Shown piece by piece: positions 1 through 12,639 of a DNA stretch of 64,000 nucleotides. Each line of letters begins with the position of its first letter. Positions within the stretch are counted from its first letter, which is position 1. Location of the stretch: contig CM067592.1 in the NCBI GenBank assembly GCA_034336665.1, positions 48,451,761 to 48,515,760 on the forward strand, given 5' to 3'. The notes under the pieces were generated by a model, which saw nothing but the letters and a program-made list of their open reading frames with translations, did not search any database and was not told the origin of the DNA. The position numbers and the translations under genes are program-made. This DNA is from Luscinia megarhynchos (lineage: Eukaryota > Chordata > Aves > Passeriformes > Turdidae).

Positions 1-2440
1 CCTTGCCTTTCCTTTAATTGCTGTGGTTGTAATAACATTGCAAAACTTGTAAGACCCGGGTGATATTGCTGCATGTAAATGAAATGTTATTGTGTTCATC
101 TGGATATTCCTATAAATCCACTCAGTGAAACAGAGTGCAGAAAAAAAAAAGCTGCTCTGCCCTGGTGGACAGTGCATGTAAAGGCAGTCAACACATCCCT
201 GCTGAAAACTGACGCACACTGAGGCTGCAGCCTCAGGGCAAAAGAAAGAGCCAGGTAGCAAGTAAAGATAGAACTTCAATATTTTCTTCTCCTGTTGCAG
301 AATGTCTGAGCTCTTCCTGGGGACATCAGACCACTCATCTTGTGGGCTGTTCAAGCAAGTGCATGTCTTTCACTGAATACTTTCTCCATGCTTTAGCTTG
401 TAACGGAACCATCCTTGTATGGAAGACAGAGGGGTTATCTTTAGATAAAAGAGTGAATTAAATAGATTGTGATGTGCTCCATGGTCTATGTTTCCAAATT
501 TATTTTAGGATTCTGGATTTGTGGAGTCTTCAAAGAATAATTTCTGAGAGTGTATTTTATTTAGGTACGTTTTACAAGATGTAAGCACCAGAAATGCCTT
601 TCCAAGGACTGCATAGTCTTCCTAATTAATAATAATGTTCAAAACTACAGGATTTCATCATCATCTACATATTCTTCCAGCTGATGCTATTGCTCTGAGC
701 TCCTAACTTAATTATATGCTGCAAAAAGCTTCAGCAAGCCTTCCCTCTCCCAGACTGGAAAATAGGCTTTAATAACACATGTGGGAGTTCAATCTGGGGA
801 AGAACAGACCTGCATATTCAAGTGCTCTTGCCATCCACTTCTCTTCTATATCAAGGCTTCTCAATGTTGAGTGCCTCTTCTGATCATAAAATAACCAGAT
901 CCAAAACAATTAGGGCCTTGAAAGCTTTGAATTTTCCTTGGGGACTTCCAGGCAGCCAGTGCAGCTGTCTGAGCAGCAGTGTAATGCTCTCTGTCACAAA
1001 GTCCCACTTAAGTGAGCTACCCGCTTCCAAATTAGTTTTGTTGTTCAAATGATGTCATTAAGCAGAAGGAGAGATTAAGACTAGATAGGGAATAGGCCAG
1101 CCAGAATCCAAAAAACATTAATCCACAGCTTCTCCAGTTGCAGGTATATCTTTCTGGAAAGTTTTAAAATTCTACGTCAGCGCTCATCACGTAAGACTAT
1201 GTGCTAAGCAAAAATATTTATCATTGTGGAGAGGGGTATATTTTAAAGTGTATGATCATACTCAGTCTGTTCTGATGTTTCATTCCCAAGATGTCAGGCA
1301 AGAGACACTATTAAATTTTCTGTACCCTCTATATAATTTTCAAGAACTTAGTGATGAAGCATGGCAGGCATTGGCTCATAGTGGGTCTCCCTTCAAAATG
1401 TTGTTGGAATATTTAAAGATTCTGCACTGTTTTCATATTTCTCTTCCTTTCCTAAAACGTTTGCCCCATAATGGCAGGCCAAACTAATACAACATGGACT
1501 GAATTGATTTTTTCATGAAAAATAATTCAGAAGGGATATAGCTTCTCTAATAAATAGTAGGATCACTGGGAACTGGGCTGAAGAGAGCAGTTTGCAGTAC
1601 TCTGCATATGATCCTTTGATGATCTGCTGTAAGCACAGAGGGAGGAGGGATCATGGCAGCTTTAAACATGAGCTTAGAAGTTCCATGGAGGGCTTCTAAG
1701 AGGGGAGGGAAAACAGATCAGGAGAAGACTTGTATGCAGATCTAGTAGTAGCCGTGCTTAGCAATGTATTTTGAGTAGCTCTTGTACACCAGGAAGGAGT
1801 TAGGCTGGATTCTGGGTGATGCTCCTCTTGTCTCTCCATAGTATTGTAGCTACATCTTTCTTTCACCTGTGTTATACGGAACATTTCTCTTATTCATTTC
1901 CTACTGTAGCAAAGGCTGGTGAGCAGGCTAGGTGAGAATATAAGCTTGTTTGATATTTGATGAAGCCTGGAGAACTCTTTGCTTCTTCTCCTGAAGAGGT
2001 TGCTGTGCATTAGAGTTCTCTTCCAAAACACTGCCAGCAAGGGTTGAGGGAGAGAGTTCCACTGTGCAGGGAATTAGTTCATTAGTTCAGCTGATGTTCT
2101 CAGGCTAACCAAGCATGCAGACTGTGCTGTCTGGTGCTCTAAAGGTTGTAATGATTTTAACTTTTTGTAGATGTGTCCTTCAACTATATGGAATCATTAG
2201 GGAAAGCTGGTTTTGGGCATGTATTTTCTGTAATGTTCCTTGAGTGGTTGAAAACAAAATCCTTCATCAAATAGCTCTTAGTGGAGCCAAAACTGAACCA
2301 GTGTGTCCCTTGTGGACCTGACAGAGTCCCAGGCCCCTTCATATTACATTAATGTTATAGCAATGCCAGGAACAGATTAAATTCTTTATGGCAGTAGTTC
2401 CAGAAAAGCATTCTTTCTGCTATTGATAGGAGAGAGGAAG
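1..2440. other. Non-coding DNA, no gene recognised
   Basis: AT-rich sequence with frequent stops in all frames. The open frames are under 90 residues and resemble no protein family I know. By synteny with human 9p21.2, the 3' side of C9orf72 could lie at or beyond this edge, but I found no exon that I could assign to it. Confidence 0.6.
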
Positions 2441-2448
2441 CAAAGATT

Positions 2449-2545
2449 CAAAAAAATAAAAAAAAGCCAACAAAAACAAACCACCAAAGAAACCCTCACT
2501 AAAGCAAACCAACCAAACAAAAACCCTCAAAAACTATAAGGAGGG
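2449..2545. repeat. A-rich simple sequence (AAAC/CAAA-like)
   Basis: A run of A-tracts interrupted by single or paired C, of the AAACC/CAAA type. Similar tracts recur at about 14.58, 17.45 and 21.43 kb. It is probably an old poly(A)-derived low-complexity tract. No element body is visible beside it. Confidence 0.7.
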
Positions 2546-2549
2546 GACT

Positions 2550-5500
2550 TACATTTTGTCAAAATACACTAAGATTATAGCACTTTCTGATCCACAAATT
2601 CTTGCGGGAAAAAAATCCTAAAGAGATTTTGTCATTATGAGAGCAGAAGTAGGTCTAAAGATCATAACCATTGTCCTGAGCGAAACCTGGAGCAGTGTTT
2701 GAGTCAGAGGAAACAGTAATTGAATGTTGCTGTTTACTTTTTGCAGGTAGGAATAGCAAACATTTCTCTAATCTCAGAGGGACAAAGGGCACTGAGTTCC
2801 ACTCTTGGTCACCTTCATATAAAACATACAATCTTTTCATTCTAGAAGCAGAAGGTTTTCCTGTTTCATGCTGCTAAAACTGGGTAAAACCTGTTTCCAG
2901 GTACTTCACAATAAAATCTGGAGGATGATACTTATTTCTGGAGTAAGAGTTATATTTTGCTTTGGAGAGTTCTAGGAAAGTTATCTTAATGCAAAAGGGA
3001 GGCTACTAATTTGGCACGTTGCCTTTTCCCTCTATGTACTCCTAAGTGTTTTCTCCTTAGTTTAGCATCATTCACACTGTTTGGCAAGCAAGAGAGTTCA
3101 TTACTGTAGAAATACACAGGCCTCTATTTTAGTTTTCAGCCACAGAAAGCCATGAGAATACCCCACAGATGAGCAGAAACAGGCAGGTAGCAATGGAAAC
3201 AAGACGATTCATGCTGGTCTTTTGACCTCAGCAGAGTTCCTCTTTTACTCATGACACCACCAGCAAATTCATTTTGATGGTGTTCACCTGCTCTTCCAGC
3301 AAATTACGACTCTTTCCATGTGACACTGTGGCAGCAATAGCTTCCTCTGACCACCCAACCCACGGGTCAGTGCCACTGTCAGACCTGGGATAAATGTTTT
3401 CCTTCTCTCCTCATCAAATTTTCAGCCCAGACCCATAATGAGCTCTTGAGGCATTTATGACAGAGCTGGAATAAAGGCAGACACCCAACAGCACACATGC
3501 AACAAAACATGCTTAGGCCTCTGGCACCACAACAAGGCCACCACATGTTCTTGCCGGTGCCATTCAGTTGCTGGAAATAAATTTTTGTATGGGCAACTAT
3601 AATTATGAGGACAATCAGCAGAGGGAATAGCTGTCTTTCTGAATCACTGAACCAAATAATAGGCTTTTGACAAGATCATCATAATCTCTGTCCAACATCA
3701 ACAAAATGAAAAGATTCCAAATCTAATAAAGCTGTTGTGGGGCCATCCAATAGCTTTACTCAGAATTCTTCAACCTTCCCTCCTCATTACCTGCCTTTTG
3801 GCAGTTCTGTGAATGATGAAGTCTGGTTCTAAGGAGTAGTCATTATACCCAGAGCCATTTGTGTCTCCATAAGTCAATCAAAAGAATGACAAAACCAGTC
3901 TTACAGTGCTTTTTATAACATTATATTCACTGCTGTCGTGTGCCACCATACTGTGTTTACTCAAACATCTCCAAATTGCAGAACAATTAAATTGAAAAAG
4001 AAAAGCCCAACTGCAAACAAACTAAAACAGAAGAAAAAAGAACGAAAAGGAGAAAATTCTGCATCTTCTTGTTATAGGACAGAAGCAGTCTCTTTCTATC
4101 TGTAATCACAGGGATACATGTGTATGGAAAGGAAGGTAAATTGTCTATTTGTCCCACGTGAACAGGAGATAGAGATCATGCTTTCGGGCCCAAGTTGTTC
4201 TGGTCATCCTTAGAGGGTCACTAGGGACTAGAAATAAAGCTAGTAATGAATGTGTGGAAGAGACATTTGTTTTTGCAGCAGGTGCATGCCGTATCGTGGT
4301 GGTACCAGCTCCCAAGAGAACAGTTCTTTCATCACTGTACTTCAGACACTCCCTCAGCAACATCAGCATCATCCTGCCCTCAGCACAAGTCAGCAGTGCA
4401 GTCACAGCTGTTCACAGCCAATCCGCCTGCTTGTTGTGGCTTTGCCTGGGCTGGTCAACACTCTGCATGTTTCCAGAACTATCCGAGAAGCAACTGTGCT
4501 ATATCTGTGCCAACATAGAAATTTCAAGGATACCATATGGTGTGAAGGATCTGGTATAGTGTGAAAGAGCACTCTTGGGTCAAATATGTCTTTGTGACTA
4601 CAGGCCTTCACTGTGTAGAAGGTGGAGATAAGTCAGAACCTAATGCTCAGTACCACACACAGTGAAGGTGTGAACAGCCAAGACCTGTTAAAAATGAGAG
4701 TCAAACATGATGGATACTGATGTGAAGTACTCTCTGGGTTGCCAGCTGGAAGAGTGTAAAGAGGTAAAATCCCACAGAAAGCGTATTTAGCTTTGCATAC
4801 ATTGTGGCTTGAACCTATTCAGAATTTCATTGTCTGCATGTGTTGAATTTTTTGTCTGCTTTCAATTTTTTACATTTATAATTTTTCTACAAATAACGCA
4901 GAGAAGCTAAGTTATGCTGGTGATGAAAAAGAAAACTCTCTTCAAGATGGACATAGAAGACCTCCTCTACAGGGTAGAGGGTACCTAAAGGGCTGAGGTA
5001 GTAAATGCCTTCTAACCATTGCTGTGTGCTTTGTGTATCTGGCCCTGCTGAGTCCAGGTGGGCATTGCAACAGACAGAGGCCAGTCTGGTGCCCAGCACA
5101 TGGAGTGAAGAGCTGATTCAGAGATTTCACATAAAATGAAACCACTAAGTTTGATGTAGAGTGGAGTAAAAATTCTGTACTTTGAAGTTTTTAGTAAAAA
5201 TTATCTTTAAGTTTAAATTGGTTTTAACAAAGCCACAGCAATTTCTTGTAGACTCAAATCAAAACCATACACTGGCCACTTGAAAAAGGAGGATGAAGCA
5301 GGCTCTAATTTTATCCTGCTTTCCCAAGAAAACAGAGTTTATAGTAGCATCTCGGTTACATACATGTTTGTATTCTTCTCATTGTCCCCAGTTCAACTTT
5401 GATTTTGCTAGCCATTTTGTAAAATCAGTTAAGGGATAAAAATATAAAAAACATATGTTCCAGCAAATCCTATGTATATTTATGCCAGGGTAGAAAAATA

Positions 5501-8315
5501 GATGTATGAGAACTTGGTCGTCCACCAAGGAGACAATGTGAATTTAGTGCTGTCAGGCATGAAACCCCAAAACAATACAAAAAACATGCAGAGAAGAGCC
5601 ACAGGAAAATAGTCCTTTTAAGCTCCACTTACAACATTTTCGTTCTTTCAGAGCATCCAAGCACACGTAGCACTAAACAGCAACATCACAACATGTTGTT
5701 CCTGCTAGTTCAAATTGTTTGTACAAATGTGATTTTTCTAATCTGTATAATTCTCCATCCTGTATTCCCAACAGTGACAGAGACTAAGCAGCCCTCAACC
5801 ATTTGATGTTGAATTAAATTGCATTTGAGTTTCCTTGTATTGACAATTAATCTGAAGACCTACTTTTTTTTTTTTCCTTGAACTGTGTATTTTCAGTGGT
5901 AGGAAGATGAAAGATCCTTGACTTTAACATGTTTGCTGCATGAGCTTAGAATAATAGGGCATAGATTATTAAATTGATTCCTGGTTAAATTCAGCTAAAG
6001 TAAATTGACTGACTGGGTTCACAGCCCTGGTTTCTGGCTTCTCTCCCAGCAGCAAAGGAGCAGCTTCCATCAAAAATGCTGGTGAATGTAGTCATGGCAA
6101 TGATCCAGAGTGCAACATGACTAGAGAGAATGGAGAGGCAGGCATCTTTCTGCCCAGAAAGTCAGATGTCCTTGATGCGCTTTTAAGCACTCTAGCAATT
6201 TCTGATGGCTAGAAAATAAAGGGATTGTGGATTGAAGTTCAGGAGAAGAATTGTGTCTATAGTTTGTCCTTTCTGAGCTCTTCTTTTGTCACCAAAAATA
6301 GCAAAGCTCTCACGTTCTTGATATGCTTTAATTATTATAAATTACAGAAAAGAAAATGCTGTCCTCAAAAGCACTGTCTGTCCCTGTTTAAGTGCATATA
6401 ACAAAATGGACCTTGTCAACTAAAACTACTGAATTTTTTGAAACACCTTTCTGTGGAGCATTTAGAGTGATGCAAACTTTTAACTTTTGGGAATAATAGG
6501 AAGACAGTAACTTGTTTTAGTTGTCCAGTTGTCCAGGGAGCTTGTCTGAAAATTATTTTAGTGTGTCACTGGTTTTTAACCTGGCATTGTCCTAGTTTTC
6601 TGTTTAGATCTTCCCAAATACCTTAGGAAATTTTGGGTTTGACAGTTTCTCTTTTTTAACCTACTCCTTTATAGGGCTGTGATCCCACAAACTCTCTGTA
6701 TGCATGTTTTATTGTCTTTAATTTTCTACAGAGAGATATTGAACACAGTAATGTCAGTATCAAACCTGGCTGCAGGGCAGGAAAAAAAACCCTGACTCAC
6801 TGCCTGAAAGCAGGCAATTGGTAATTATATAAAAAAGCAGTTCTACCAGTGACTTAAACCTGCTTAAATATTTCTGCTACAGAAAAAAAATATTATTTCT
6901 AGTGTTATTTGTTCAGATACTTTGTGAGAAACATCTAATGGTTGCCTCACAAAAACTAGAAAATTGTTTCAAAAAGAGTCACTTTTCAAGCTTTTATTAC
7001 AGCATTTGTGAAGGCGCAAGGGTTACATCTATTATCTTTATTTGCAAGTGTTTGGAAATAGAAGTTAATCAGTAACAACAGAGTATTTCCTTCCAAGCAA
7101 ACCAATCTCCCACCCCAGTCACAACATGGCAGATTCTTAGGCAACCATCTGTCTTTTCTTCTCTGGTTTGGCAGCCAATAGTTGCTAATGCAAGCTCTCA
7201 GCTAAGAGGGCACAGATTCAGTCCTTCTCTCAGAGCACCTGAGGTTCTGCTTTGGCTCTGCCGCATGGAAGCTGCTAGGTCACTTCATCTCCACTTTGTA
7301 GAGGGACAGAAGCTGGGCCCTTCTGTGACAGTACAGTCAGGACCCACGGCAGGGCAAGGCGCCACCTTCCTTGTCCTTCACAGCGGGAAAGGGGGCACAG
7401 TAGTCTTCAACAAAGCTGGTTGATATACTGCTATTTTCTGCAAACCTGTAAAGTGGGCAGTTCTTGGTCGATGTTTGCCACACTGCTTTTGTTCACAGAA
7501 CACCTTCAATTTTGCATGATTATTTGTCTTGCATCTATCAGGCTGTATCCTTGTGGGTCTCTTGAAAAGAGGGGAATTTGGGTTTTGTTCACTTAGTGAA
7601 ACGAGCATTTCCCAGATTCATTCAGCGTTGCTGGTGGGTTTGAATTTTTTCCACTTAAGAACAGAGAGTTTGGCTTATAACCACCTAACTCTTAGTTGAA
7701 TTTCAGTGAAATGGGTCTGTGCTGTAATTTTCTCTCTTCCCTCCCACCTCCTGCCTCTTTTTTGTCTGTGGAAAAGATGGGTCAGATGGGAAGTTGTAAG
7801 AAATCTTTGTAGGCATGAAAAAGAAAGAACTTTTTTCCAGGCCATTTATATATATATCGTCAGCTGGGAGAATGTGTGTTATTGTTGGATATTTTCCCTA
7901 CTGAGACAATCAGTTCAATGTAACTGTGAAGGTGGGTACTGCTACACATATGGCTGTGTATCAACCTACTCCCATAAATGGCATGGGTTAGATAAACCAA
8001 AAATCTCATTAGTTCATAAAACAGTAACATGGATACTGTTGTTTATTCTATCTGGCAAAGAGATAAGGGACTGTGGTCCACGGTCTGTGCTGATGACTAC
8101 CACATCAGCTGGGAAACTGCTATGGAGGGCAAACTCCTCCAGAGCACTATGTCTGCAAGGAGCTCTGTGAAGGAGGGTAATGAGGCCAAGGTTTTTCCTG
8201 CTATTGCTACAGGTTCAATGACTGGTCAAAGTTTCACATTTGTTGCCTAAACTGAAGTTATGTTTTCCCTGCTGCTGCACTGGTATGGCATGGGATTAGG
8301 CCTCTTCCCAGAAAC
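2550..8315. other. Non-coding DNA, no gene recognised
   Basis: No exon, RNA gene or clear mobile element was recognised. Overlapping short ORFs at 4,246-4,564 occupy all three forward frames at once, which points to chance openness. A short T-run lies near 5,865. The longest ORF (7,706-8,170) has no recognisable motif. Confidence 0.55.
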
Positions 8316-8317
8316 TG

Positions 8318-8857
8318 GGGGAAGAATTTGTCCTGCTCTGCTCTGCACTTGGGGCAGCCTCATCTTCAGTCCAGTGTGCAGTTTGGGGTGCCATAATAGA
8401 AGGTATAAAGCCATTAGAGAGGGTGTAAAGGAGGATCATGAAGATGGTGAAGAGCCTTAAGGGGAAAGCAAATGAGGAGTGGCTGGGGTCACCTGGTCTG
8501 CTCAGGCTAGAGGAGACTGAGGAGAAATCTCACTGCACTTACAGCTTCCTTGTGAGGGGAACAGGAGGGGCAGACACTGATCTCTGCTCTGTGGTGACAG
8601 GATGCAAGGAATGGCCTGAAGTTGTGTCAGGGGAGGGTTAGGCTGGGTATCAGGAGAAAGTTCTTCACCCAGCGGGTGGCTGGGCACTGGAATGGCCTCC
8701 CAAGGGAAGTAGCCACAGCCCCAAGCCTGACAGAAGGATTTGGACAATGGCCTCAGATACATGCTGTGAATTGTGGGGGTGTCCTGTGCAGGACCGGGAG
8801 TTGGACTTGATGATCCTGACAGGTGCCTCCCAACTCAGGATGTGCTGTGATTCCACA
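8318..8857 (+). mobile_element. CR1 LINE, 5'-truncated 3' end
   Basis: This is the 3'-terminal part of an avian CR1 non-LTR retrotransposon. It shows the usual landmarks in order: a CTGCTCTGC block with GGGGCAGCCTCA, a GATGGTGAAG block, GGAGACTGAGGAGA, TTCTTCACCCAG with GCACTGGAATGG, then GGACTTGATGATCCT and a tail like TGTGATTCC. The same order occurs at 45.92-46.50 kb. It is 5'-truncated, as is typical for CR1, and has no reverse transcriptase ORF. The 20-bp minisatellite begins within about 60 bp of its end. Confidence 0.9.
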
Positions 8858-8914
8858 GGACACGAGCTGACCCTCAGGCAGGGGCTGGGACAGTGTGTGC
8901 TCAGGCTTGTGTGC

Positions 8915-11900
8915 TGGGGATGGTCAGTGAGGGATGGGGATGGTCAGTGTGGGCTGGAGATGATAGTCCAGTGTGGGCTGGGGATGGGGATGGTCAGTCT
9001 GTGCTGGGGATGGGGATGGTCAGTGCATGGGCTGCAGGGATGATCAGTGTGGGATAGGGATGGTCAGTGTGTGCTGGGGATGGTCAGTGTGGGCTGGGGA
9101 TGGTCAGTGAGGGATGGGGATGGTCAGTGTGTGCTGGGGATGGTCAGTGAGGGATGGGGGATGAGTCAGTGAGGGATAGGGGATGGTCAGTGTGTGTGCT
9201 GGGGATGGTCAGTGAGGGCTGGGGATGGTCAGTGTGTGCTGGGGATGGTCAGTGTGGGATGGGGATGGTCAGTGAGGGATGGGGATGGTCAGTGTGTGCT
9301 AGGGGATGGTCAGTGAGGGATAATGGATGGTCGGTGAGGGATGGGGATGGTCAGTGTGTGCTGGGGATGGTCGGTGAGGGATGTGGATGGTCAGTGAGGG
9401 ATGGAGATGGTCAGTGTGTGCAGGGGATGGTCAGTGTGGGCTGGGGATGGTCAGTGTGTGCTGGGGATGGGGATGGTCAGTGTGGGCTGGGGATGGTCAG
9501 TGTGGGATGGGGATGGTCAGTGTGGGCTGGGGATGGTCAGTGAGGGATGTGGATGGTCAGTGAGGGCTGGGGATGGTCAGTCTGTGCTGGGGATGAGTCA
9601 GCGTGTGCTGGGGATGGTCAGTGTGTGCTGGGGATGGGGATGGTCAGTGTGGGCTGGGGATGGTCCGGTGTGCCGGGGATGGTCAGTGTGTGTGCTGGGG
9701 ATGGTCAGTGTGGGACAGGGATGGTCAGTGTGTGCTGGGGATGGTCCAGTGAGGGATGGAGATGGTCAGTGTGTGCGGGGATGGTCAGTGTGGGCTGGGG
9801 ATGGTCAGTGTGGGCTGGGGATGGTCCAGTGTGGGATGGGGATGGTCAGTGTGGGCTGGGGATGGTCAGTGAGGATGTGGATGGTCGGTGAGGGCTGGGG
9901 ATGGTCAGTCTGTGCTGGGGATGGTCCAGCGTGTGCTGAGGATGGTCAGTGTGCTACTTGGGGATGGGGATGGTCAGTGTGGGCTGAGGGATGGTCAGTG
10001 TGGGGCGGGGATGGTCAGTGTGTGCTGGGGATGGTCAGTGTGGGACAGGGGATGGTCCAGTGTGTGTGCGCTGGGGATGGTCAGTGAGGATGGAGATGGT
10101 CAGTGTGTGCAGGGGATGGTCAGTGTGTGCTGAGGGATGAGTCAGTGTGGGCTGGGGATGGTCAGTGGGGATAGGGGATGGTCAGTCTGTGCTGAGGGAT
10201 GGTCAGTGTGGGATGGGGATAGTCAGTGAGGGCTGGGGATGGTCAGTGAGGGATGGGGATGAGTCAGTCTGTGCTGGGGATGGTCAGTGTGGGATGGGGA
10301 TGGTCAGTGAGGGATGGGGATGGTCAGTGTGTGCTGGGGATGGTCAGTGTGTGCGGGGATGGTCAGTGTGGGCTGGGGGATGGTCAGTGTGTGCTGGGGA
10401 TGGTCAGTGAGGGCTGGGGATGGTCAGTGAGGATAGGGATGGTCAGTGAGGGATGGGGATGGTCAGTGAGGGATGGGGATGGTCAGTGAGGGATGGGAGA
10501 TGGTCGGTGTGTGCAGGGGATGGTCCAGTGTGTGCTGGGGATGGTCAGTGAGGGCTGGGGATGGTCAGTGAGGGATGGGGATGGTCAGTGTGTGCTGGGA
10601 GGATGGTCAGTGAGGGCTGGGGATGGTCAGTGAGGGATGGGGATAGTCAGTGAGGGATGTGGATGGTCAGTGAGGGATGGGAGATGGTCAGTGTGTGCTA
10701 GGGGATGGTCAGTGTGTGCTGGGGATGGTCAGTGTGGGACAGGGATGGTCAGTGTGTGCAGGGGATAGTCAGTGTGGGCTGGGGATGGTCAGTGAGGGAT
10801 GGGGATGAGTCAGTCTGTGCTGAGGGATGGTCAGTGTGGGATGGGGATGGTCAGTGAGGGGCTAGGGATGGTCCAGTGAGGGATGGGGATGGTCAGTGTG
10901 TGCTGAGATGGTCAGTGTGGGCTAGGGGATGGTCGAGTGTGTGCTGGGGATGAGGGATGGTCAGTGCTGGAGCTGGGGATGGTCGGTGTGGGATGGGGAT
11001 GGTCAGTGTGGGTAAGGGGATGGTCGGTGAGGGATGTGGGATGGTCAGTGTGAGAGGCTGAGGGATGGTCCAGTCTGTGCTGGGGATGAGGTCAGCGTGT
11101 GCTGGGGATGGTCAGTGTGTGCTGGGGATGGGGATGGTCAGTGTGGGCTGAGGGATGGTCCAGTGTGGGACAGGGATGGTCCAGTGTGTGCTAGGGATGG
11201 TCAGTGTGGGACAGGGATGAGTCAGTGTGTGCTGGGGATGGTCAGTGAGGATGGAGATGGTCAGTGTGTGCACGAGGGGATGGTCAGTGTGTGCCAGGGA
11301 TGGTCAGTGTGTGCTAGGGATGTGGTCAGTGTGGGCACGAGGGATGGTCCAGTGAGGGATAGGGATGGTCAGTCTGTGCTGGGGATGAGGTCAGTGTGGG
11401 ATAGAGATGATGGTCCAGTGGCTGAGATGAGTCAGTGAGGGATAGAGGATGGTCAGTGTGGGCTAGGGATGGTGTGTGGGTGGGGTGGTAGTGAGGTGGG
11501 GATGGTCAGTGTGTGCTGGGGATGGTCAGTGTGTGAGGGAGGATGGTCAGTGTGGTGTGAGATGGTGTGTGTGCTGGGGATGGTGTGAGGTAGGGGATGG
11601 TCAGTGAGGGTGTGGATGGTCAGTGAGGGATGGGGATGGTCAGTGAGGATGCCGATGGTCAGTGTGTGCACGAGGAGGGATGGGTCAGTGTGTGGCTGAG
11701 GGATGCAAGCCCAGTGCGGGGCTGGGATGGTCAGTGAGGGACGGGATGGTCGTCGGTGGCACAAGGGATGGTCTGGGTGTGAGCTGGATGGGCCTGGGTG
11801 AGGGATAGGGATGGTCGGTGTGGGTGCTGGGGATGGCTCGGTGTGGGGATGGGGATGGTCAGTGAGGGATGGAGATGGTGTGTGTGCTGAGAGGATGGTC

Positions 11901-12622
11901 AGTGTGTGCTAGGATGGTGTGTGGGAGAGGGATGTCCTGTGTGTGCTGGGGATGGTAAGTGTGGGCTGGGGATGGTCAGTGAGGGATGTGGATGGTCCAG
12001 TGAGGATAGGGGATGGTGTCAGTGTATTTCTAGGGATGGTCAGTGTAGGATGGGAGGATGGTCAGTGTGTGCTGGGGATGAGTCAGTGTGTGCTACAGGG
12101 ATAGGGATGGTGGCAGTGTGGGCTACAGGGATGGTCCAATGGGATGGGATGGTCAGTGTGTGCTGGGGATGGTCAGTGAGGGATGAGGGATGGTCAGTGA
12201 GGGATAGGGATAGTCAGTGAGGATATGGATAGTCAGTGTGGGATAGGATGGTCAGTGTGTGCTAGGGATGGTCAGTGTGTGCTGAGGGATGGTAAGTGAG
12301 GGATAGGGATGGTCAGTGTGTGCTAGGGTGGTCCAGTGTGTGTGCTAGAAGGGATGGTCAGTGAGGGATGGGTGTGAGTACAGTGTAGGATAGATGATGG
12401 TACAGTGTGGGATAGGGATGGTCCAGTGAATAGGGATAGGGATGGTCAGTGTGTGCTAGGGATGGTCAGTGATGTATGAGGATGGTCAGTGTGGGATAGT
12501 GTAGTGTGTTTGTGGGATAGGGATGGTCAGTGAGGGATGTGATGGTCAAGTGTGGATAGGGATGGTCAGTGTGTGCTGGGGATGGTCAGTGTGTGCAGGG
12601 GATGGTCAGTGTGGGCTGGGGA
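8915..12622. repeat. 3.7-kb minisatellite, 20-bp unit
   Basis: A head-to-tail array whose main unit is GGGGATGGTCAGTGTGTGCT (20 bp). Common variants replace the second half with GTGAGGGAT, GTGTGGGCT or GTGTGGGAT, and some units carry an extra GGGGAT (26 bp). Its length implies roughly 180 copies. The + strand is strongly G/T-rich. Units are regular up to about 10.9 kb, then carry many 1-3 base insertions and deletions up to 12.6 kb. The unit has few stops on the + strand, so long meaningless ORFs of GMVSVCWG-like repeats appear in all frames. The array ends against the CpG-rich block. Copy number may be unreliable in the assembly. Confidence 0.97.
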
Positions 12623-12639
12623 TGCTGACACCCGTGCAC

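Noticed and set aside
4145..4611. Cluster of overlapping ORFs of about 70-104 codons
   Set aside because: All three forward frames and the reverse strand are open together. There is no recognisable motif, codon bias or splice signal to favour one.
1..8300. 3' exons of C9orf72, expected near here by synteny
   Set aside because: No reading frame could be matched to it with confidence. The gene probably ends to the left of the window.
9154..12220. Long plus-strand ORFs (up to 228 codons) rich in G, W, S, V and D
   Set aside because: They are translations of the 20-bp minisatellite. They occur in all three forward frames and lack any unique sequence or conserved domain.
8915..12622. Array with regular spacing considered as a CRISPR array
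   Set aside because: There are no unique spacers between conserved repeats. The whole unit repeats with small variants, and the context is a vertebrate genome.
8915..12622. Strong G-quadruplex array
   Set aside because: Runs of four G are about 16 bases apart, too far for a standard G3+N1-7 quadruplex except at the few doubled GGGGAT units. It stays speculative.
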